Assembly: GCA_022577435.1 (NCBI GenBank)
Contig: JAKOON010000011.1
Location: 16,524,818-16,588,817, forward strand
Origin: Embiotoca jacksoni
Taxonomy: Eukaryota; Chordata; Actinopteri; Embiotocidae
Direction of reading: 5' to 3'
DNA length: 64,000 bases
Shown here: positions 1 to 10,600 of the stretch, piece after piece
Layout: each line of letters opens with the position of its first letter
How positions within the stretch are numbered: position 1 is the stretch's first letter
Position numbers and translations under genes: made by a program
Notes under the pieces: model-generated
Database searches by the model: none
What the model was told of the DNA's origin: nothing
What the model saw: the letters and a program-made list of their open reading frames with translations, nothing else

Positions 1-155
1 ATCCGCAAAGCAACATCTTGGATAGTAGTTGACTCAACAGGTTTTAACCTTTCTTCACATTTAAGAAGAAGGAAAAAAAAAAAAAAAAAAAAAGAAAATC
101 CTCCTCCAGGGCTGCAGGTGGAGCTTTCTGACTCGCCGCAGTTTGAAAATATAAT

Positions 156-203
<48 letters not shown>

Positions 204-435
204 AAACAAATCTCTTCGGAAAACTGCTCCACAAGTCGCGTTTTGATGGCCACTGAGCGGTACCGAGTCCTCTTCCAAGCGAAGCCGAGTTACCATAACT
301 GCGGAGCAGCGGAATAACCCCTCCCTTTGCCCCCCCTCCCTCCCCAACTGACCGGGGAGTAACCGGACACCTTACTATGGCTGTCCATTGGCTCTCCGAG
401 AGGGGGACTGTCATTTAACCGTTTCTACAGCAACG
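1..435. promoter_or_regulatory. CpG-rich promoter-like block at the left edge
   Basis: From about 220 to 430 the DNA holds many CpG dinucleotides, unlike the AT-rich DNA that follows, and an inverted CCAAT box (ATTGG near 386-391) reads as CCAAT on the minus strand. Two long A-tracts (about 70-93 and 163-200) flank it. No coding exon was recognised. In human, PTPN13 lies head-to-head with MAPK10, so this could be the start of a leftward ptpn13 gene; that is inference from synteny only. Confidence 0.4.
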
Positions 436-2980
436 CACACAAACTGGGAGTACAAAAAAAATGTACAAGCGAGCCTGGATGTGGTTTGTGTCGTGTTTTT
501 CCTGAAGTAAAATACCAATACAGAAGTGTAAAAATACTTTATTGCAAGAAAAAAAATACTGCATTAAAAAAATATATATATATATATTTGTACTGGTTTG
601 GTCCCTTTAACTGTTATTTCAAAGATGAGCTGTTTTGATGTGCATCAGCATTATGCATGTGTGTGTGAATAAACTTATAATTGAATAATGCAAAAGCTGA
701 TGATCACTATACCTTTAATCAGAGCAGAGACAGGATGTCCTCTAAGCACATATTCATGCAGGGCGTGCTGTCCTTTCCCCCCTGGGATCGTGTGAAGGAG
801 CTGTAATGTTTTCAGTCTCAATACAAAAAAAAAAAAAAAAAAAATCTAGATAAGCCTACATGTCTGCATTTCCCACAACATCAAACCGAGTCATTTAAAG
901 CAGCCAGGAAGCAATTCGCTGCTGAGTACTTCCTTCCCATGGAGCACTTCAAAGCTGTCACTTTTATGATCGACCTTGCGCCATCTAGTGGCTTTCAGTC
1001 ATCATTACACACCGCCTCGGATAAATGGTGGCTGTGGTGGAAGGGCTATCACTGCCTGCCTGTGCCTGCCGGTGCTAAAAGGCCTGATTATCATCACCAG
1101 CCATGGGCTGGAATGAAAAGACTTGGTTACTCAACTTGCACTGAATTTCTCTTTAGATTGAGACAAGTGATATTTTTTTATTTTTATTTTATTGAACATT
1201 TCAGAAACTGCTGCAACGTAAAATTAGACTGTTATACATGATCTTCTCTGAACTCTTTCACGACTCATGTTCTTGTATGTCTCTGTATGTTCAAACTTAT
1301 TCATAAAAAAATACAGTATTTAGGATTTAATATCACCCTTTTTGGGTTATAGCTTATAATGCAATAGATATGTCTTGCAATAAATACACTACGCTGGTCC
1401 ACAGACACGTGAGTCTGTTGAGGGCATCACTTTTATTGCATCAACTTAAGATGATACAACTGAACAAATCACAAACATAAAGATTTTCTTGTTGACAGGC
1501 ATAAAAAAAAAAGCTCTTATACTTAGACACAAATTTTAGCAGAGCCTTTATAAGAATTATCTACAGATAATTTAAATTATAGTTTGCTGTAATCTGAAGT
1601 AGGATACTAAGAATAACATGGATCTGTGTATAAATTATCCACAAACCCTTGTCCACATACTGTCTCACCTAAAACTCTGAATAAACACTGAGGTATCTGA
1701 TAAAATGTTGAATAATTATCCCTAATAGAGGCAAATAGCACCATCGACTGGCCTATTAGAGACTGTCCCATGGATAGAAACAGTGGCTCTTGTCTCAGTA
1801 AAAAAAAAGACTGGAACACAATTTAAAAAAAAAAAAAAAACTGCCTCTTAATTTCCAGTTTATGACATTTCAGAAGAAATTAGGAGAAGAACAACTTGAG
1901 TGATTTGGTGGTTGTCGTTCTTCCCGTTTGCGTGTGAACCTTCCTATGACCTTCTCGGGGAATGTTTGGGCAATGTGGATTACAATTATAAAAGTGTCTA
2001 ATGTTTGAAGGACTTGCTTCTGTTTTTCTTTGTTTCACTTCTGGTTGGTTTTAATTTGATAAACTGCTGTCAGAGTGATCCGTTGTGTGCCGCCTCTCCT
2101 TTGACTCACGAGCCTTTAATCTCTGTACATTACCTGAGGCGGAGGGGCCCCATCAAGGAGACAGAGCCCGGATAAGCAATGTCTCATAAAGTGTAACCAA
2201 AGGGTTCTGGAGTTTGGATGTGCTCTTCCTTCTATTTCTGTCAGTATACTGTCCTCAATACCTCCTCATCACTGCTGGTCTGAACCCCAAGGGCAATTTG
2301 CACTAAAACCTTGAAAGAGTTGATATGCCTGTCATGACAATCCTGGATATGTGGGGCACCTGGGATTGATGGATGAAGGCATATGTTGTTGTTTTTTTTG
2401 ACTGGTAAATTTAGCCTTTGGGTCCAGCTGGAGAGAATTAAAAACTTCCCTGGATCTCTTTTGCACTCTCTTTGAAATAGGCCCTCTGTCTGTGTCTAGT
2501 TATAATAAAAGCTTCCCATAATAAATTGCAGGGTCTTTAGAAATGAATAAACTCCGGGCTAATCTGATGGTCGTACATGTAAATCCCCCAATTTTTCTCA
2601 GGTTTGTGCTAATGCCTTGGATTTCTATATCAGTCTAATCTTGGAATATAATTTTGATGTAAAGTGTCTTGTTTAAACACGCTTCTTAAATTGAGAATGA
2701 TGAATTTTCACACTCTGAATTTAAGGCATCTTAAGTCAGATGATTACACGGGGCACCCTGTTTACCAGTTTTTCAAGTGGTTTATTTCGCTGAGGCTCCC
2801 TGTCAGGTTGCACGTTTTGTGCGCACGAATTATTGATGATAGAGATGATAAAAAAAACAACAACCCAACAATAATATTGTTTTATTTAAAAACACACATT
2901 TTCTGGATCAGGTGCTGACAATAGGCTCGATGAGTTGATCGATGAGAGATGTGGGAAGGTTACTGTGAGACAAATCTAAC
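436..2980. other. Non-coding stretch upstream of mapk10
   Basis: AT-rich DNA with A-tracts (for example 822-843 and 1825-1840) and no open frame resembling a known protein. One strong CTCF-type motif is listed separately. A slightly GC-richer segment around 2080-2180 has no recognised function. Distal promoter elements of mapk10 could lie here, but none can be proved by eye. Confidence 0.6.
976..992 (-). promoter_or_regulatory. Candidate CTCF binding site
   Basis: The minus strand reads CCACTAGATGGCGCAA, which matches the CTCF core CCASYAGRKGGC at every position. It lies between the CpG-rich left edge and the mapk10 promoter, a sensible place for a boundary between two divergent genes. Binding is inferred from the motif only. 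Confidence 0.5.
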
Positions 2981-2984
2981 CAAT

Positions 2985-3300
2985 AACACCGGACTCCACC
3001 GCCTCGTGATCGCCCTGGCGGGACGGTACAGGACGGGATCACAGAGATGCTCCCCACACGCCCCTCCCATCCGGAGACACTGCCTCCATGTGATCTCTCC
3101 CTCTCTCCCCCTCTCTCCCTCTCTCTCCCTGCTCGGGCTTTGACGTCAGACGTGCTCCTGTTCGGTTGCTGTGGCAACATATTCCCCTATACCCCCGTCC
3201 TCTTCCCTCCCTCTCTCTCTGCTCTGTTAGGTCCACAATGGTACAGCCAGCATCTTGCCGCACAATGGTTGTAAGGTGGTGAGCTGAGGGAAGAGTGATT
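2985..3300 (+). promoter_or_regulatory. mapk10: Probable mapk10 promoter region
   Basis: A locally CpG-containing, GC-richer block with a pyrimidine (TCTC/CCTC) tract at about 3090-3130, a perfect CRE at 3141-3148, an RFX-type X-box at 3165-3178 and a further pyrimidine tract near 3200-3225. It is followed by a plausible non-coding first exon with a good donor. No clear TATA box was seen. The assignment to mapk10 rests on position and strand, about 11 kb upstream of the first coding exon. Confidence 0.5.
3141..3178. promoter_or_regulatory. CRE plus RFX X-box pair
   Basis: TGACGTCA at 3141-3148 is the full palindromic cAMP-response element. GTTGCTGTGGCAAC at 3165-3178 is a near-palindromic RFX X-box, one step from GTTGCCATGGCAAC. 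The pair suggests CREB/ATF and RFX input to this promoter, fitting a neuronally expressed kinase gene; binding is not shown. Confidence 0.5.
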
Positions 3301-3536
3301 CAGCATCAGCAAACCTCGGTTTCGTCCACCTCTGCCTTTTTCTTTCGTCATTGCTTTTTTTTTTTTTTTTTTTTTTTTTTTTCTTTTTTTCTTTCTTTTT
3401 TTTACACAGTATTTTTCCCTCCTTTCGTTATCTTTATGAACGTTTTCATTAATCTTTCAACAACAATGGTCACCGCGATGTTTCCCGTCGGGATGTTTTG
3501 AAAAGGACTGGCACCGTCATCAGCTGGCACGGAATG
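3225..3536 (+). other. mapk10: Candidate non-coding first exon of mapk10
   Basis: The first coding exon carries only six bases before its ATG after a splice acceptor, so an upstream leader exon must exist. The best candidate ends at 3536 with donor G|GTAAGG; a second donor CG|GTAAGG follows at 3593. The segment contains a T-rich run at about 3354-3402 and a short upstream ORF at 3466-3501. The 5' end is a guess from the promoter features. Confidence 0.4.
3466..3501 (+). CDS. Upstream ORF of 11 codons in the mapk10 leader
   Basis: ATG at 3466 opens an 11-codon frame, MVTAMFPVGMF, closed by TGA at 3499-3501, inside the candidate leader exon. Two more in-frame ATGs occur in it. If this exon is used, ribosomes would meet the small ORF before the kinase start, which could damp translation. 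It may be chance. Confidence 0.25.
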   Translation: MVTAMFPVGMF

Positions 3537-6500
3537 GTAAGGCCGGACGGGTTTGATTAATGTGGATGTGATGCTTGGACCTCAGCTGCCCGGTAAGGTG
3601 GAGTGATGAATATTGATTGCAAGGGAAGGTTAATGAAGTCCACTAGTGATGCCTCGGTGGGGAAAGGGACAGCGATTTAAAAATAAATAAATAAATAAAA
3701 TCGTCCCCATCTTGATACACTGGGATGTTGTTTTATAACAAGTAGCAGCACTGTGCGGGATTTCATTATGGCGTTAGTCCAGAATTGACAAAATGTTGTC
3801 CATCCGCTCTCCATCTCTTTACATCCAGGCATCCTGTAAATGCCTAAAGCATCCCAGAGCTTAATTATTAGTTTGTACCAAAACACACACAGTGAATCAC
3901 TTTATAAGTTGATAGCCAGGCTACTTCTCTTTGTTAATAATATTTAGACTTAAAAATGTTTAGCATTATAATCAGGCATTCATTTCTGTGAACCATATCC
4001 ACATAACCTGAGTGTTCAGTGAGAAAAATAACACTCTTTACTGCATGAAGCACCGTTAGGCATATTTAATTGGGAGTGCAGTAGTGGTGCAAATGGATGC
4101 TGGTTGAATGATGCTCTTCAAAACACAAGCCTCTCACAGGCTACATACTGTAGGCCTACATGCAGGGTTTGTCCCTCCTCCCCCTCATAAGTCAGCTGCG
4201 CACCTTGTGCATTATGCAGACCATCACTACTTCACCAGGGACATGTCACCATCCTCAAATCCCGTCATGAGTGCCGGAAAACTAGATGTTCTCATGCAAA
4301 CAGTCGGGATTAACGGCGATTTATAGATTCATAAGGGTGATTTTCTCGTTCGTGGTTTGGATATCGGAGCTTTATATGTTTGTGGTGTATATTAAGGGGA
4401 AAGTTTAAGGTTTTTTTTTTCTGCAGGCTTTGTCATTAAAACTTGAACTTGAAAGATAATGCAGAGGGGATGGGATGTTATTCGCCTGAATGGGGGCTAC
4501 ATTCTGTGTTATGGATTAAAAGAGATGAAGCTACAGAGGAAGGCAGTTTCTCTAAATCAGCTTTGTTTTGGGGGCATTCGCCTGCACATGACTAGACCGC
4601 TGGAAAGACATTTCATTCGATTGTAAACCCACCAGACCTATTACACTGATTGCACAGATATTTAGGAAGTGTTACGAATGCTTTAAGTTGAGCTCTCTGC
4701 TCCATTTCTCTTTTGGTATGTTTATATTTTTAAATTTCAGATGTGTTTTTGTTTGGTGCTTGCCCACAGTCATGGACTAATTACTGGTGTTGTGCCGTGG
4801 AGTCAGTGAAGGTTTAAAGGTGTCACAACAAACTAGACGGAAAAGAAAGAGGTTTTAGCACTGTGACCTTGGGTGCTGAATTATTCAGGAGCAGGCTTCC
4901 ATGCTTGTGAAAGTGCTGCAGGGAACAGGCTTAACAATTAAACAAAGCTTTTTATGGGTGTTTCTGCAGCTGCAGAAGACGGTGACATCTCTCTTTTGAT
5001 AGATAAATCGCTTCACCGTCCTTCTCGTTGTCCTCATCATCATGAGCTTGTAACAAATCAGTGCAAATATTTAGATATTTTTGGTGAATATTAAAAAAGT
5101 GGCTCCAGTCTTACAATTTCATTTGAGGTAGTAGCCACTGCAAGTATAAAGTGATAATGAGTGACATTGATTTGTGGGGAGGTAGCTTGTTTATCCAATG
5201 GAGGATCATCAATGAAAATAGCCACCAGCAGACGAATGTTATGCTGCACTGTAGCGCTTGTATTTTAATTCCACTTTGCTTTGCAGACTTTTGAGCATCA
5301 GTACAATAATCCTTTGTTATGCAAGAATGTAAATCGATGTATCAGGATGAGACATTGGTGGGATTGCACGCTCGATTAATAAACAAAGTAAACAACAATA
5401 TCTTCTGATGATTATTTTCTTTGTCAGGTGTCAGAAAATAGTCAAAAAGGCTCATCCAGGTTTTTCATAGTCCAAGGTGATGTCTTCAGATGTAGTTTTG
5501 TACAATCAAGAGCCAAAATCTCAAATGTATTCAGCTTACAGTGGTGAAAAAGTGAACTACTGACAATTAATAAAATGAGGAGGAGAGGAGCGTAACCAAA
5601 GGACCAACCAATAATGATGAGGTACCAGTCGAGTTCAGGATAGTTAACGGTGTGCAGTAATGAACAGAAGAAGTTGAAGAAAAAACTTCCAAAACAATTC
5701 TTGACCATCATTTATTTAAATATCCTCATCAGTCAATTGAGGGCCATTCTGCCACGAGTTTTAATTATATTGGAAGGTCAAAGTCATCATTAGAAGAGGA
5801 TGAATCACTGAGGAAAACTGGCATTGTCTGTCATCACCCAATGACCCTGGCTGAGTGGTGTTCCTGGCTTTGGATTACTGTGGTCGTCTTGATCATCCAT
5901 CCCTCCATGTAGCAAAGGCAGCTCAAATATTAACTTCCATAAAACATCTTCAGCAGTTGTTTTGTGGTAGATAATTAAACAAGGAGGAAAAAAACAAGAT
6001 AAGAGAAATAACCTGGTTAAGTAAAAGGTTCAATGAGAAATAAATGTACAGTATGTTAGAGATGAAGGTTAATTTACCCACCTGAAGTCAATCAATGTGC
6101 TGGTAAATTAATAAGTGCTGACATTAAAATGCACATAACTATTAGTATCGATAGATACTGGAAATTGCTGAGCTATTTAAAAAACTGAAAGCTGGGTCTT
6201 TGAATGTCTTTCATATTGTGCTGCTCTTATTTTGTTCGATTTTGTAAATTAAATTCTTGTTGCCTGAGAGTTTATTGAGAGCAATTCTGCAAAATGAAGG
6301 TAAAAAAAAAAACCTGCAGATTGACATGCACAGTTACACAATTGGATTTGATCTGACAAATATGCATGCTTTTATTTGCTTTTTACAGACAGCTGAGTAC
6401 AACTCTTTAAGCCATGTTAGATTTGGTCCCAATCTCCTTGCAGCACATCTGGAAAGAAAATTAAGAGTCAGTAAAGGTCAGATGTTGTAGCAACTCGGGC

Positions 6501-7139
6501 CATCAAAGGATTTTAAAGAGGGTATTAAATCCAGACAAATGACTATGCTAAAAAAAACTGTCTGGTTTCACCACATTTTCTCAAAGTATTCATTGAAGAG
6601 TGGTATTACTAAGTGAATACCACGTGGGCAGGTGATCCACACCCCAAGTTGTTATTAGGATGCACATTTGTGATTTTGGTGTACGAAAACAAAAAATGTA
6701 AAATAGCCATAGTTTTAGAGCGGTGTTCATTTTTAGAAACCATCGTCTGTAACCATGGCATCAGAATATCTCTATGACAATGTCAGATGTAATATTTTTA
6801 GATCTTATGTGTTAGGAATATTCAGGAGGTTGTTTTACAGTCAGTTCAATAATGTGCTCCAGTCTTGCCCTCTTCTTCTCCTCAATTTGAATCAGGTTTT
6901 CTGAGAAGCTGTAAATCAGAGGAATGTGCTCAGCACCTGCCAAAGCTGTACATGTTGTTACCATGCAGCGTATCAGAAAACTGCTGCGTAAGCAGGTTTT
7001 CAGCTAACATGTCCGTTGTATTCACAAAGTGAATGAAGCGATGTTAGCGAGACAAGACGAGAGCAGAGACAGAGGAGAGGAGCGTATTTCGGTTCTAAAG
7101 AAACAAATCAATAGATGTCAGTGAACATTTACATTCTCA

Positions 7140-7640
7140 CAGCCTGTGGATGAGCTCGGGAGTCAGTGCCGTCTTGTTTTCCTGGCTGGGCCTGCAGTTT
7201 GAAGTGCTGTGCTTCCCTTCCCCTCCCCTGAGCCCAAATGGGAGGCTGTGCTGCGTTTGGCTCAGGCTGCACAGTAAAGGCAAGGCAAAGCTGCATACTG
7301 CAGGAGAGGCTGAGGCTGCTGAACCAAGCACTCACAATGGAGCTCGGAGGGAGGGGGAGGGGAGACGGTTGCAGCGAGGCTGGGAGCCTGACGGCAGGAA
7401 TGGTGGGAGCGAGGGAGGGACAAAAGAGAGGCAGGAAAGGGAAAGCGCAGGCTCTCCTCAGTGTTGAGGATGGAGGGGAGAATGAAGACATAGATGGATA
7501 TGGACAATGTCGTGGTGTGCATTGTGTGACATTCACAGAGAGTGAAGCTTTCAGTCTTATGACAGAGGGAGATAGTATGGTGAGAGGTGAGAGGAGGGGA
7601 AGCAAAGATGGATATGAGAGCAAACAATAACACTGTGTGT
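7140..7640. other. GC- and purine-rich block, possible alternative first exon
   Basis: This block is clearly more G-rich than its surroundings and stays open in two plus-strand frames and one minus-strand frame, mostly because of biased composition. A GTGAGA donor-like site follows near 7579. The encoded peptides resemble nothing recognised. It could be an alternative leader exon or promoter of mapk10, or simply a biased repeat. Confidence 0.2.
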
Positions 7641-10600
7641 CTGTGGACATTTGGACGGGCACATTGTGCTTCATCATTACTGCTTTAGTCGTCAATCTAC
7701 AGCTCAGAGCACACACAAGCATTATATACAACTCAGAGGAAATCCTATATTTCTATACTGAACAAGGATTACAGTGAGAATTACCGTGTATATACACTAA
7801 TGTTTTCTGAGGCTGGAGCAGAAACAGCCTGTAAAATGCTCATTAACAGCCAAGTGGATGGTCACACTTAACTTTTACATATAGATGAACATCATTATTC
7901 TTTCAAACACCTTCTGTTGTCACACTATTGCTGTCCATGTGCTTTTTATTTAGAATGAGAAAAAAATGTACAAAAAAAATATATTTTCATGTAAAACTAA
8001 CTTTTGTATGAAATATTTTCCTAACCAAACACACCTTTCAGTCAGGAGGGACTCTCACCAGATATTGGGACGACGTCCCTTGGCTGCACTTCTCCAGCTA
8101 ATAATGAAATGGACGACACACAGGAAATATCTCATAGCACTTCTTTTAATAATAGTCTGTGGGCTTTTAGAAACTTACAAAAAGCTCTGTCACATGAAAG
8201 TGCCCATACACCTGCTGCAAAGCTGCCTGTGTCCGATATTTTAAATAGTTTGGATAAAAAAAACACTAGTACTGTTGTTTGCTACATTACTAATACATAT
8301 AGCATCATGGTAATATTTCTTACCCGCTGTCATAGTGTTTCTGCTGAGCATCGTCACAGAACCATGACTTTGATATGGTATAGTAAATTATTTATGAGTG
8401 GTTTGCGTTTTACTGTTGCTTCCATTATGGTCAATCTGTGTTTCATGTAAGTGTGTTTATATGGTAAGGGAGTTCATAATGTGAAAAATATGCCAGAAAC
8501 CTTTTAGCATACAGAGACGGTTGAAACCGCTGTCACATTTAGGATTTTATCTCTGTTTTTTATACAAGTCCATAATATGCGAGAGGTAATTCGTCCTTAG
8601 ACAATGATGTGCTCTATTTCACCACCAACAAACCATTTTACGTCAGAAATGTAAAGATCACAGGTGTAACTAATAACGTTTAGCTTCATTTGACCACAGC
8701 TGCCACTTAGACATGTGGTAGCAGGAAAACCACAAGCGTGACCAATAACATGAACACACTTCATTTTGTTTACCAGTTGTTTTCTGACTCAGTGGTCGGC
8801 CTTACTCTGATCACTTCAATGGAGAGAAGTAATTCTTGACATTAATTACACCTGTGCTTTACCTGCTTTGAACATCTGAATGTGTACTGTGAAGAAGCAG
8901 ACCAGTTTCTGGCACATGAAGCCAGTCATTGTTTATATTATTAGTTACAAATGAGCTTAACAAGTCAAAATGTCAAAATAAAGTTGTACTTTTTCTCATG
9001 ATTTTCTTTACCTTTTTGCTAATGCTTCATTCACGTGATATTGTTCAGATAGAAATTACAAGCAACCGTGACCTCTGAGCTACAACAGACCCTTTTGTTT
9101 TTACAGCAGAATTCTTTTTTCACATGAAGTAAATGTTTAAATAAATTTAATTAACTGCAGTTCAGTTCCATCAAACATCTCAGTGAGCCATGACCACGAA
9201 CCAGCCTACAACATCTGGACCATGTAACTGGCTCAACTAAACAGAAAGCAGTTGTTTTTTTAACATAATCAATTGCACTAATACGTACTTGTGCTTTTCT
9301 TGCTATGACAAGCCAAAATGCCTGCTGTTAAAAAGGTCTATTCCAATTCACTTTTGTTTTTTTGATTTCTGACTTACTAAAAATAAACTTTTTTCAGGTT
9401 TCAGTCATGACTGAGCACCAACAAATACATAACGCAATGAAATAATACAATTTTGGCTGCTTATCTTGGAGGACTACAAGGCTGGTTGGAGCGGGAGTCA
9501 CGATCTTGGAATAATGCGTGAGAAAATCATATTTGGAATAACAGGAGTTTTGAAGTGCTGCGTGAAGGTACAAGATACTTGAGAAACTCGTAGGCCAGTT
9601 TAATAGTCTTAACCGGAGTCTTCCAGCTATCATATACGAGTCAAATATGCACCTTTTTGCCAGGTCTGTGCAATAAACTAAAACAGAAAAGTATCCTGCT
9701 GTGGATTGCAGCAGGATTAAGAAGTACTGCCGCACAGAGACCCTGCCTCGCCTCCCATCTATGCAGAGTGATCAATGCTTAGCTTGAGGCACTGTTGTGC
9801 CTGTGGGGGGGCTGATGCAACCAGGATCTAAATAACAGCTACAACTGCAATGCACACCGACGTGCCAGCAGTGGAGATTAATGGTCCGCTGTATGTATAA
9901 TATGCATCATCTCATTCAAGAAAAACGTTCTGTTCTGCCATACTGCTTTTGTCTTTGTTTCATTCGTAAACATTCTTTAGATTTCTTTTAGTAACAGTTG
10001 TTAAATCAGTGCTCTCAACTGTATCTTTTGTAACTGTATAATAGATTGTCTTTTGTGTGTGTTTGTGAGTGTGTTTCGGTTTATGTGTAGCAGAGTAGCT
10101 GATTTGGGCTGTACTTGTGTGGAGGACTTGATATTTCACATCTTTTCATGTGTCTCTTATTCTTTGTTGAGGCCAATCAGAAAAACAAACATGACTAACA
10201 CAGCACAGTGTACTCCGATGCCACCTTAAATATGGATTGAAACCAAATCATTATGTCATTTTTTTTAATCCTGCTGTCCTAATTCAGCAGTAATGTCCTT
10301 TTTAGAATCATCCCTTGATTTTTTTTTTTGCATGCCATCATCGGTCTGATCTTACATGCCACCCAGATGTTCATAATTCTTACCCGAACACGGCTCAGCA
10401 CTTGCATGGTCTCTGTCTGGACGTAATGGCCGCTGGCTCACTTTGGCTCCACTGCTGCTTCATGAAATTGCTTTGACACAGGCTCTGAGTGGTCGTGTTC
10501 CCACAGAGAAATTGAAAATGCAGCGTCAGACATCAACAGTCAATTCCAGAAGGCCGACGTGGTAGCACCACTAACGTGCTACAACTTGGCAATTTTATAC

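Noticed and set aside
44..414. Minus-strand open frames at the left edge
   Set aside because: They run through homopolymer tracts (poly-Phe) and have no family resemblance; the DNA looks like promoter, not coding.
7129..7731. 200-residue minus-strand frame in intron 1
   Set aside because: Pro/Ser/Leu-rich translation of a pyrimidine-biased strand, overlapping other long frames of the same bias.
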